This document shows positions 1-6,212 of a DNA stretch of 7,714 bases, in pieces (the stretch's first letter is position 1; each line of letters opens with the position of its first letter). Both the position numbers and the translations under genes were made by a program. Source of the DNA: Mariprofundaceae bacterium (GTDB lineage Bacteria; Pseudomonadota; Zetaproteobacteria; Mariprofundales; Mariprofundaceae); assembly GCA_015488125.1 (NCBI GenBank), contig WFOJ01000161.1:1-7714 (forward strand), written 5' to 3'. The notes under the pieces are model-generated. The model searched no databases. It saw nothing but the letters and a program-made list of their open reading frames with translations, and was not told the DNA's origin.

Positions 1-243
1 CAGGCATATACGATGCTGTTGCGGCAACGAAAGATGACTGATCCAACAGCGCGAAATTACAAAAAATGGTTGCGTTTTTACCTGGATTTTTGCCACAAAT
101 ATCATTATCCACCGGGTGACAAGCAAAGTCAGCATGCCTTCAATGATAAATTGATTGAAAAACAGCAATCACGCGAAGTTCGCAGTGAGGCATGGGAAAA
201 CGGGGTCTTGGGAAAACGGGGTCTGACCCGATTATCATATTGA
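1..243 (+). pseudogene. Tyrosine recombinase, N-terminal fragment (truncated at both ends in this window)
   Basis: The frame is open from base 1, so the gene begins upstream of the window; the first in-window ATG is at 13. Residues such as NYKKWLRFYLDFCHKY, followed by a charged helix ending near QQSREVRSEAW, resemble the SAM-like core-binding domain of phage/integron-type tyrosine recombinases. That domain grips the recombination site before the catalytic domain acts. Recombinase-like sequence stops near position 195, where a repeat and a RAYT element end begin; the last ~15 codons are read from that repeat. The catalytic domain with its R-H-R-Y residues is absent, so the product cannot recombine DNA. 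Assignment to the superfamily is by pattern only; a specific subfamily (XerC/D, IntI-like) cannot be fixed from this piece. Confidence 0.6.
193..224. repeat. Perfect tandem duplication of a 16-bp unit at the RAYT element end
   Basis: TGGGAAAACGGGGTCT occurs twice back to back (193-208 and 209-224). The second copy runs into GACCC, giving the near-palindrome GGGTC-T-GACCC at 219-229. Read on the minus strand, this is the 3' outer end of the RAYT element. It is an inverted match to the element start AAAACGGGGCCTGACC at 7138. The duplication may be a transposase binding site copied during insertion, or two nested element ends. Confidence 0.75.
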
Positions 244-447
244 TATCGTTAAACTTTCATCAAAAAACACACTATTTTCCGTGCTTAAATGGCTCATTTC
301 AACGTCAAAATGAACGCTGTAAGCAGAACCAGGCTCTCGAATCACGACTGTTTTACCATCGTTGCTTATCTGTTTCTTTCGAGCAGCAAGGCCAAGCTTC
401 TCTTTAACCAGTTCAATGTAATTTTCACTACCGACAGCGATAGAGTC
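235..447 (-). pseudogene. RAYT transposase, C-terminal fragment
   Basis: About 70 codons read from just after the DUF2207 stop codon to a TGA at 235-237. The stretch IAVGSENYIELVKEKLG, then REPGSAYSVHF and a terminal TENSVFFDES, matches the usual tail of REP-associated tyrosine transposases (…LAVGSE-F…KLG… REP-APY… N-FW…). The HUH motif and catalytic tyrosine lie upstream in the normal protein and are missing here. No start codon or ribosome site belongs to it, although the frame stays open back to 513 inside the DUF2207 gene. It is the 3' half of the gene whose 5' end is at 2447-2481. Confidence 0.7.
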
Positions 448-448
448 C

Positions 449-2293
449 TTACCAGGAGCCTCCGCCACCACCGCCAAATCCGCCACCCGCACCGCTTCCA
501 CCAGCACTGGCATTGCCGCCGCTGGTCGTGCTCAGACAATACAGGGAGCCTGTCATCGTGCTCCAGCTACCACGATAATAGGGTGGCAACCGAAGGTGAG
601 CGTGTTTGCCGAACCAAACCATGTTCTCCTTTAGGCCCAACGCCACAGCAAAGGGCAACAAACGGGTAGCGAGATCGGGGTGCGCTGCCATCTGGTCGCG
701 CAAGGCTTTGTTGCCAAGGTCGCTCAGTTGTTTGCGCAGCTTGCGAATATGGGCATGCAGCAAAACTCCTTTGATGCCCCGTCGCGGCATGGCAGCGATG
801 AACAGGCCGCAGATCAGTAACATCAACGTCAGTGGCAGATTAACGGCCAGCCATGAAAAGCCCAGTCCCCAGCCAGCCAGCATGGCCAGCAGCAGCAACA
901 CCGCGCCGCCCCCACGCTCGTCGGCATGCCCCAGGCAAAGAAAACGCCAGCCGCTCCAGTATAACATGATTGTGATAGCCGCCGGAACAATAATTTCAGG
1001 AATGAAGCTGATATAAATGTCGGCCTTCAGATACAAGGCGCAACCTTCGGCGAAAAAGATCAGCGTCCACAGATAAAACCATGTGTTAAGCCGGTGCTGC
1101 GGATGAGTATCAAAATACCCCCGTTCCAGCGCCTGCTTATACATCAGTGACTTAACGGCTTTCAAACCGTTCTGCAGGCGCTGAAGACGTTGCCAGTCAG
1201 CGTTTTTACTCTCCAGCATCAGTTCATCACCTTCGCTGAACAGCACCTCATACAGCTTGCGCTGATAAAGGTTAAGCGTATCTTCATCCTTGTGCAGGCG
1301 GATGAGTTTCAGGCCGTGTTGCTGCTCCTCCATGCGAAGGTAACCATCAGCCGCCAGTTCCAGTATAGCCGCCTCGATATCGCGCGCGTCCACCCGGCCA
1401 TCCACAATCAGGCCGGCCATTGCCGCTTCCACATCGGGCAGTAACTGGCGAAAAATGGTCGGCGGCAGGCGCGGCTCCCTGCCTGTCAGCAACCAGATCA
1501 GGCCAAGTGTGCTGATATTCAGTAATAAAACCACCCACAGCCATGATGCCGACGTAAAATGCCATTGCATCACCGTGGCGGCAGGCAGGCGACTGGCATC
1601 AAAGCGCATTTCAACGCTCAGGCCGTGGTGGGGTGGCAGTGCCTTCGTGTGAATATGCAGGCGGTGTGGCTTTGGCCAGTCAATGGCAGCCTCTGACGTT
1701 GTTGACCCTGTTGTGCCAGTCGTGGTACGCAGGCTCAGATGTTCCCGGTCAAGCAGGGCAGGCAGCACATACCAGCTATCTGTTTCGGCAATCGGAATAT
1801 TCCAGTTGCTGCCAATGGTGTTCCAGTACAACAGCAATTGCTTGTGTCGTGCCTTTTTGATGACATCAGCAACCTGGTAGCGCAGGTAGTAAGCATGCAG
1901 GCCGGATACATCGCTGCGACCAGATTCCCCGATACGCAATCGAAAATTTTTACGCGCACCGGCATAATTCATCCAGGTTTTGTATGCAACAGCATGGCCA
2001 TCCATGCGCACATCCAGAAGCTTCAGGGTGATTTCTGCATCGTCGCTTTCAGTGCTGCGTCGAGTCGGAATATCACGATAAATGCCATGCCGCATCCTGC
2101 GGCCAAAGTCATAATAGATGCACTCTTCCACCAGCAGATTGCCATCATCCTGAAGCGTCAGTTGCACATCATAATGTGCAATGCGCTCACTGGCATGCGC
2201 AGACTGCCGCTGATCCGGCAAGCAGCCAAGGGCAGTGGCTGACGCAGGCAGCACGCTCAGCACAACGATCAGGCACAAGCATCGAAGCATCAT
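449..2293 (-). CDS. DUF2207 family membrane protein
   Basis: This 614-residue protein has a hydrophobic signal segment (residues ~3-22) and a predicted exported beta-rich domain that opens with HYDVQLTLQDDGNLLVEE and HGIYRDIP, the usual N-terminal pattern of DUF2207 proteins. A first membrane helix lies at ~251-270, then a ~130-residue soluble region. More helices follow at ~404-423, 428-446, 464-482 and 484-502. A conserved-looking LLPFAVALGL segment (~545) precedes a glycine-rich tail ending GGGGGGSW, also typical of the family. Its function is unknown; it is probably an inner-membrane protein with a large external domain. ALGC at 21-24 is a poor lipobox. The start is the first of two adjacent ATGs; no clear Shine-Dalgarno precedes it, and an adjacent promoter suggests a very short leader. 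Length and tail look complete. The gene sits between two halves of a broken RAYT gene. Confidence 0.85.
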   Translation of the reverse strand: MMLRCLCLIVVLSVLPASATALGCLPDQRQSAHASERIAHYDVQLTLQDDGNLLVEECIYYDFGRRMRHGIYRDIPTRRSTESDDAEITLKLLDVRMDGHAVAYKTWMNYAGARKNFRLRIGESGRSDVSGLHAYYLRYQVADVIKKARHKQLLLYWNTIGSNWNIPIAETDSWYVLPALLDREHLSLRTTTGTTGSTTSEAAIDWPKPHRLHIHTKALPPHHGLSVEMRFDASRLPAATVMQWHFTSASWLWVVLLLNISTLGLIWLLTGREPRLPPTIFRQLLPDVEAAMAGLIVDGRVDARDIEAAILELAADGYLRMEEQQHGLKLIRLHKDEDTLNLYQRKLYEVLFSEGDELMLESKNADWQRLQRLQNGLKAVKSLMYKQALERGYFDTHPQHRLNTWFYLWTLIFFAEGCALYLKADIYISFIPEIIVPAAITIMLYWSGWRFLCLGHADERGGGAVLLLLAMLAGWGLGFSWLAVNLPLTLMLLICGLFIAAMPRRGIKGVLLHAHIRKLRKQLSDLGNKALRDQMAAHPDLATRLLPFAVALGLKENMVWFGKHAHLRLPPYYRGSWSTMTGSLYCLSTTSGGNASAGGSGAGGGFGGGGGGSW

Positions 2294-2307
2294 GATTGCA
2301 TATCATG
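2291..2307. promoter_or_regulatory. CATGAT-N5-ATCATG dyad over the DUF2207 start (copy 1)
   Basis: Perfect 6-bp inverted repeat with a 5-base centre (TGCAT on the plus strand). One arm includes the DUF2207 start codon, the other the candidate -10 box. The same 12 defined bases with the same spacing recur at 2814-2830 ahead of hemJ. It could be an operator for a dimeric regulator; this is not proven. Confidence 0.35.
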
Positions 2308-2329
2308 TAACCGTTTTTTTACCTGTCAA
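2302..2329 (-). promoter_or_regulatory. Candidate promoter of the DUF2207 gene
   Basis: On the minus strand a perfect -35 box TTGACA (2329-2324) is followed after 16 bases by CATGAT (2307-2302), four of six matches to TATAAT. A start of transcription 6-8 bases further on would fall almost on the ATG at 2293, giving a leaderless or near-leaderless message. That would fit the missing ribosome binding site. The -10 box forms one arm of a CATGAT-N5-ATCATG dyad, so a repressor bound there would block both transcription and the start codon. The call rests on consensus matching only. Confidence 0.35.
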
Positions 2330-2481
2330 TGACCAGCGAAAGCCAGGTCACAGGCAAAGCGCGATCGCGCAGCAGGCGCGATCTCCCTCTGATTTACAGT
2401 TTGAAGAAGCAGAAGCCTGTCACAAAATAAAGACCACTTCACCAGATGGCCAGGAAGATGATATCGCTTCGCCCTTGGCAT
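2326..2481 (-). pseudogene. RAYT transposase, N-terminal fragment (12 codons) running into unrelated sequence
   Basis: A strong ribosome site (AGGAGG, 5-base spacer) precedes an ATG encoding MPRAKRYHLPGH, identical to the first 12 residues of the RAYT gene at 7256. After codon 12 (2446) homology stops abruptly, and the frame continues with 39 unrelated codons to a TGA at 2326-2328. The 51-residue product would lack every catalytic residue. The reading frame ends inside the -35 box of the DUF2207 gene, so translation from this good ribosome site stops about 33 bases before the DUF2207 start. Confidence 0.7.
2363..2383. repeat. GATCGCGC inverted repeat (8-bp stem, 5-base loop)
   Basis: GATCGCGC at 2363-2370 is perfectly repeated in inverted form as GCGCGATC at 2376-2383 around AGCAG. 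It lies between the RAYT 5' fragment and the DUF2207 promoter, in the replaced part of the element. There is no T-run on either side, so it is not a standard intrinsic terminator. It could be a REP-like palindrome or a remnant end of another element. Confidence 0.5.
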
Positions 2482-2601
2482 CAAATCCTCCTTAGCCCTG
2501 CTATTTTACTCCCAAAATGGGCATTTTAAGATCAAAAAAGGGATGTTTTTAGATTTATACCCCTGTAAAATCAATCAGTTAGTTAGGTTAATCCCCGTTT
2601 T
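2447..2601 (-). repeat. RAYT 5' end, inverted copy of 7138-7291
   Basis: 155 bases read on the minus strand align with 7138-7291 on the plus strand with one or two small gaps. The last ~75 bases, from GCCCATTTTGGGAG through the ribosome site to codon 12, are identical except for one base (AGGGCG against AGAGCG). The outer part has diverged more. The stretch includes a CCCA-TTT-TGGG mini-hairpin and the AAAACGGGG tip. The two copies are large enough to support recombination that would invert the ~4.5 kb between them. Confidence 0.85.
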
Positions 2602-2607
2602 AAGGTG

Positions 2608-2655
2608 GTGTTTGAGAAGGGCAATGCTGCTACCGCAGCTTGCTCCTTCAAACAC
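2608..2655. repeat. Long imperfect hairpin next to the RAYT end
   Basis: GTGTTTGA (2608-2615) pairs with TCAAACAC (2648-2655), and GCTGC (2626-2630) pairs with GCAGC (2635-2639) around a TACC loop. The middle arms (GAAGGGCAAT / TTGCTCCT) pair with bulges. It begins six bases outside the AAAACGGGG tip of the RAYT element. It has no U-tract, and neither arm carries integron core sites. It may be a REP-type target hairpin for the transposase, or the remnant of another element. Confidence 0.55.
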
Positions 2656-2813
2656 TCATCAAAGTTGCACTTCAAACTTGAATCCGCGCCGCTTGCCTCA
2701 ATCCCTTCATACACCACGAAGCGGGACACTAACACCGTGGAGTCTGCCCAAAGAGGAGGAACCACTTCAGACAATGCCCACCACTGTGTGTTTCTAATCA
2801 GTTGCAAATTTTT

Positions 2814-2830
2814 CATGATTATGAATCATG
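2814..2830. promoter_or_regulatory. CATGAT-N5-ATCATG dyad upstream of hemJ (copy 2)
   Basis: A perfect inverted repeat; with the centre it reads as CATGATT-ATG-AATCATG, a 7-bp stem. It ends 36 bases before the hemJ start and overlaps a weak -10-like box (AATCAT) that has TTGCAA 16 bases upstream. The arms and spacing are the same as at the DUF2207 start, so a shared regulator is possible. Confidence 0.35.
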
Positions 2831-2866
2831 TGTGTCGATATTGACCTGATACGTTTGGAGGTAACG

Positions 2867-3292
2867 GTGTTTTTGTGGTTGAAAGCGTTTCATTTGATTG
2901 GCCTGGTATCGTGGTTTGCCGGCCTGTTTTATCTGCCCCGTCTGTTTGTTTATCATGCGGAGCATGATTCTGGCCCTGTCCACGAGCAGTTTGTGATCAT
3001 GGAGCGCAAGCTTTACCGCTATATCATGTGGCCTGCCATGGTGGTTACACTGCTTTGCGGTCTCGGGCTGGCACATATGGAGATGGATTTGTTGATGGGT
3101 GGCGGCTGGTTTCATGCCAAGATGCTGTTAGTCGTGCTGCTGGTTGTTTTTCATCTGCATTGCGGTCATGTCGTCAAAACCTTTGCCACAGGCCATAACA
3201 CGCGGCCCCATACCTTTTACCGTAAATATAATGAAATTCCTACCTTTATCCTGATTGCCGTCGTGATTCTGGTGGTTGTTCGTCCGTTTTGA
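2867..3292 (+). CDS. hemJ: Protoporphyrinogen IX oxidase, HemJ type
   Basis: HemJ oxidises protoporphyrinogen IX to protoporphyrin IX, the step before iron insertion in haem synthesis, in the inner membrane. The 141-residue length is normal for the family. The N-terminus MFLWLKAFHLIGLVSWFAG carries the conserved histidine (H9) of the first membrane helix, followed by FYLPRLFVYHAEH. The second conserved residue, lysine 85, lies in HAKMLLV. Three further hydrophobic helices lie at ~53-70, 84-97 and 125-139, and the tail RPF is typical. The start is GTG at 2867, because GGAGGT (2857-2862) precedes it at ideal distance; an upstream in-frame start at 2828 would add 13 residues without a ribosome site. 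No other haem gene is nearby. The next gene follows closely, suggesting one transcript. Confidence 0.92.
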   Translation: MFLWLKAFHLIGLVSWFAGLFYLPRLFVYHAEHDSGPVHEQFVIMERKLYRYIMWPAMVVTLLCGLGLAHMEMDLLMGGGWFHAKMLLVVLLVVFHLHCGHVVKTFATGHNTRPHTFYRKYNEIPTFILIAVVILVVVRPF

Positions 3293-3312
3293 CCGAACTG
3301 CAGGAAAGCACG

Positions 3313-6141
3313 ATGCGCGTACTTCTGTATAATGAATTAAACGCCAAAAAAATCCCGGGCTTTGCCAAAATGCGTCGCTATCTGGAGGCGGGCGACTTCA
3401 CCTCCGCAGATGTCAAAAAAATCGGCAATAACCTGTACCGCGCCCGACTGGACATTCGCAATCGCCTGTTGTTCTCGATCTGTCAGCATGCTGGTGAGCG
3501 TTATATCCTCGTTCTTGAGTGTATTGCCAACCATGCTTACGACAAATCCCGTTTTTTGCGCCGGGGTGTTCATATTGATGAATCAAAACTGCCTGCGGTC
3601 ACGGATGCAGGCAGTGAACAGGCTGAGGATATGGTGTATCTCAATCCGGATAACCCGACCTTCAATGTTCTCGACAAGTTCATTTCCTTCGATCCGGAAC
3701 AAAGCAATGTGTATGCGCTGAATCCGCCGATTATTGTGATTGGTTCGGCAGGCAGCGGCAAAACAGCATTAACACTGGAAAAAATGAAGCATGCTGTCGG
3801 CGATATCCTGTATGTAACGCACTCGCCTTATCTGGTGCGCAATTCACGCAGCCTGTACCTGGGCGAACATTACGACAACGCGCATCAGGAAGTTGATTTT
3901 TTCTCAATGAGGGAGTTGCTGGAATCAATCCGTATTCCTGCCGGGCGCGAAGCAGGCTTTGCTGATTTTATGCGCTGGTTTCGTCAGGGCAGCAAGCCCC
4001 GGGCGCTGAATGATCCGTACAAGCTGTTTGAAGAGTTCAAGGGCGTGCTGACCGGCACTATGGGAGAGGACGCTTGTTTATCCCGTGAGGATTACCAGTC
4101 ACTGGGTGTCAGGCAGTCTATTTTTGCCGATGAAGAGCGCGATGCGGTGTACGATTTGTTCACCAGCTGGTTGCGCTATATGGAACATGAACAGCTGTAC
4201 GACAGCAATATGATCTGTCATGACTATGCGCTTGAAGCAGAAGCCTGTTATGATTTCGTCGTTGTGGATGAAGTGCAGGATATCACGGCAGTGCAACTGA
4301 ACCTGATCCTGAAATTGTTGCGTCAGCCGGGCGAGTTCATTATCTGTGGTGACTCCAATCAGATTGTTCACCCTAACTTTTTTTCCTGGTCACGGGTTAA
4401 AAGCTTTTTCTACCAACAGCATGGCGCTGTTTCGCAGGCGCGTGACCTTATTTCCGTACTGAATACCAATTACCGAAACTCGCCGGAAGTGACTGAAATT
4501 GCCAACCGCCTGCTGAAAATCAAAAATGCCCGTTTTGGCTCCATTGATAAAGAAAGCAATTATCTGGTGCGCAGCAATGCGCATCATGAGGGCAACATCA
4601 GCTTTTTGCAGGATCAGCCACGCATCCGTCAGGAAATCGAAAACAAAACCTGTAATTCAACCCGTTTTGCGGTGATTGTGATGAACGATCAGCAAAAGGA
4701 AGAGGCGCGCAAGCACTTCAGCACACCGCTGATCTTCTCTGTTCAGGAAGCCAAAGGACTGGAATACGAAAATATCATCCTCTATAACTTTATCGCCAGC
4801 GATCCAAAACGCTTTGCTGCCATTGCCGAGGGCGTGGAAGAGAGTGATTTACATGTGGAAGAACTGACTTTCGCCCGCGTTAAGGATAAACGCGATAAAT
4901 CGCTGGAAATTTACAAATTCCACATCAACGCCTTTTATGTCGCCATCACCCGCGCCATACGTAATTTATACATTATCGCCGTCGATCCGGAGCATCCGTT
5001 GCTGCAACTGATGGGCCTGCATGATGCCCAGGATTCGCTGGAACTGGCTGAGCAGACTTCCTGCTTTGAGGACTGGCGCGAAGAAGCGCATAAACTGGAG
5101 TTGCAGGGCAAGCAGAATCAGGCGGATGAAATCCGCAGCCGTATTCTCAAACAACAAAAAATCAGCTGGCAACCATTGCAGGGTGAGGTACTGGATGAGC
5201 TGCGCCACAAGGCGCTGGCGGAAGGCAACAAGAAGGCAAAGCTGGAATTGTTTGAATATGCTGTGTTGCATAACGATATACCTGTGATTAAACAGCTTGC
5301 CAATACGAATTTTGGTCCAGCAAAATCCGTGTTTCGAAAGCACGGCTATTACAGGGTCAGCATTGAACTTGAAAAACCGTTCAGCCTTCTGTGCAAGAAA
5401 CACTATACCCCGTACACACTGAAAAACTATGGCGCGATTTTGCGCCAGGTGAATCAGTTTGGTGTGGATTTTCGGGATCGGCTCAACCATACACCGCTGA
5501 TGCTGGCGGCGATGCTGGGTAATACTGCGCTGGCCGAGGAACTGCACAGCATTGGTGCCGACAGTAAGGCGTGTAATAACAATGGTTGTAATGCATGGCA
5601 AATCGTACTGGCCAGATTTGCCGCTGATGCCGTGGCAGAAAAGGTAACGAAACAGCAGTCCGAACAACTGATTGCCATGTGCGATTTGCTGGCACCTGAG
5701 GATATCGTCATCCGGGTGGACGGGCATTTACGCAAACTGCCACGCCATGGCATGGAATACTTTTTGCTCAACTACATGATGGCGACGATTTTCACTCTGT
5801 TGCCACGCTTACATATTGATTTTCGCCCGCGAGCCTTTAATGCTGCCGAATTAACTGCTGTTTTTTCTCATTTTCCGGATAATGTCCTGCCGCCCCATCG
5901 TCAAAAACGTTCGTACATCTCAGGTATGCTAAGCAAGAACGAACGTGACCGGGAAGATCGCTACAACCGGAAAATCCTTAAACGCATTGCACGCGGTGAA
6001 TACATTATCAACCCTGATCTCGCCATACGGTTACATGGTGAGTGGATCAATATTTACGATTTGTTACCCGTCCGCCACCATACAGATGAAGCGACGTTTG
6101 AACGCTATTTCCGGTCTGATGCCCCGAATTCAGCAAATTAA
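3313..6141 (+). CDS. RelE-like / UvrD-Rep-type SF1 helicase / ankyrin fusion protein
   Basis: This 942-residue protein begins with a ~90-residue domain patterned like RelE/ParE toxins: a basic helix pair, then NLYRARLDIRNRLLFSI, YILVLECIANHAYDKSRFL. An SF1A helicase core follows: Q-motif D127-PEQ, Walker A GSAGSGKT (144-151), motif II DEVQD (319-323), motif III GDSNQ (346-350), NYRN (386-389), motif V QEAKGLEYENII (from 478) and motif VI YVAITRA (542-548, arginine finger R547). Only ~90 residues separate NYRN from motif V, too few for a full UvrD 2B subdomain. An ankyrin-like repeat (HTPLMLAAMLGNTALAEELHSIGAD) lies at ~726-750. The last ~150 residues contain YISGMLSKNERDRED and YNRKILKRIARGEYIINPDL, a domain I do not recognise. 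All helicase motifs look intact. ATG 3313 is preferred, with AGGA at 3302-3305; a TTG at 3289 overlapping the hemJ stop is the alternative. Its role is unknown; repair or anti-phage defence are possible inferences. Confidence 0.85.
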   Translation: MRVLLYNELNAKKIPGFAKMRRYLEAGDFTSADVKKIGNNLYRARLDIRNRLLFSICQHAGERYILVLECIANHAYDKSRFLRRGVHIDESKLPAVTDAGSEQAEDMVYLNPDNPTFNVLDKFISFDPEQSNVYALNPPIIVIGSAGSGKTALTLEKMKHAVGDILYVTHSPYLVRNSRSLYLGEHYDNAHQEVDFFSMRELLESIRIPAGREAGFADFMRWFRQGSKPRALNDPYKLFEEFKGVLTGTMGEDACLSREDYQSLGVRQSIFADEERDAVYDLFTSWLRYMEHEQLYDSNMICHDYALEAEACYDFVVVDEVQDITAVQLNLILKLLRQPGEFIICGDSNQIVHPNFFSWSRVKSFFYQQHGAVSQARDLISVLNTNYRNSPEVTEIANRLLKIKNARFGSIDKESNYLVRSNAHHEGNISFLQDQPRIRQEIENKTCNSTRFAVIVMNDQQKEEARKHFSTPLIFSVQEAKGLEYENIILYNFIASDPKRFAAIAEGVEESDLHVEELTFARVKDKRDKSLEIYKFHINAFYVAITRAIRNLYIIAVDPEHPLLQLMGLHDAQDSLELAEQTSCFEDWREEAHKLELQGKQNQADEIRSRILKQQKISWQPLQGEVLDELRHKALAEGNKKAKLELFEYAVLHNDIPVIKQLANTNFGPAKSVFRKHGYYRVSIELEKPFSLLCKKHYTPYTLKNYGAILRQVNQFGVDFRDRLNHTPLMLAAMLGNTALAEELHSIGADSKACNNNGCNAWQIVLARFAADAVAEKVTKQQSEQLIAMCDLLAPEDIVIRVDGHLRKLPRHGMEYFLLNYMMATIFTLLPRLHIDFRPRAFNAAELTAVFSHFPDNVLPPHRQKRSYISGMLSKNERDREDRYNRKILKRIARGEYIINPDLAIRLHGEWINIYDLLPVRHHTDEATFERYFRSDAPNSAN

Positions 6142-6158
6142 GGTTTATCGATAATAGA

Positions 6159-6205
6159 GGGGTCAATTTTGGACGCTGACGGGGGGGGTCAAAATTGAAT
6201 GCTGA
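6159..6205 (+). repeat. Pair of 21-bp direct repeats resembling an IS21-family end (left pair)
   Basis: GGGGTCAATTTTGGACGCTG (6159, plus a final A) and GGGGTCAAAATTGAATGCTG (6185, plus a final A) lie 26 bases apart in the same direction, separated by a run of G. Paired subterminal repeats of this type are characteristic of IS21-family ends, where the transposase binds. No istA or istB gene is present here. The pair begins 17 bases after the helicase stop codon. Confidence 0.5.
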
Positions 6206-6212
6206 TTGATAG

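Larger units (their letters stand above)
193..2601 (-). mobile_element. RAYT (IS200-like, Y1 transposase) element with its centre replaced by the DUF2207 gene
   Basis: Read on the minus strand, the element starts at about 2601 with AAAACGGGG and has a ~120-bp leader. It enters a RAYT gene at 2481, loses homology after codon 12 (2446), and regains it at about 447. The gene ends at 235, and the element ends in TCAGACCCCGTTTT. The first 155 bases match 7138-7291 of the second element almost base for base, in inverted orientation. The ~2-kb middle holds a complete unrelated membrane-protein gene plus ~150 bases of its upstream region. The element cannot encode an active transposase. It may be mobilised in trans if a full relative exists elsewhere. 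A simpler reading is two separate RAYT fragments either side of the gene. Confidence 0.65.
2602..2866. other. Intergenic region between the RAYT end and hemJ
   Basis: No convincing gene was found. A 77-codon minus-strand frame (2583-2816) lacks a ribosome site, resembles nothing recognisable and ends inside the RAYT tip. The interval holds a long imperfect hairpin (2608-2655), a small TTCAA-AC-TTGAA palindrome (2671-2682), the CATGAT-N5-ATCATG dyad (2814-2830) and a weak promoter-like pair ahead of hemJ (TTGCAA at 2802-2807, AATCAT at 2824-2829). Confidence 0.5.

Noticed and set aside
2222..2233. Lipoprotein signal (ALGC) in the DUF2207 protein
   Set aside because: The -3 position is alanine rather than leucine, and the family is normally a polytopic membrane protein with an ordinary signal peptide.
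1739..2242. 167-codon plus-strand frame
   Set aside because: Antisense to the DUF2207 gene, which has clear family features; a coding shadow.
2608..2655. attC site
   Set aside because: The arms lack GTTRRRY and RYYYAAC cores at the ends, although the imperfect hairpin shape is similar.
2583..2816. 77-codon minus-strand frame before the RAYT end
   Set aside because: No ribosome site, unrecognised protein, and it terminates within the RAYT tip; treated as non-coding.
2828..2866. Upstream extension of hemJ
   Set aside because: The in-frame start at 2828 has no ribosome site and adds residues before the conserved HemJ N-terminus; GTG 2867 follows GGAGGT.
4966..5727. 253-codon minus-strand frame
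   Set aside because: It lies wholly inside the helicase gene in antisense, resembles no protein family and has no promoter or ribosome site of its own.
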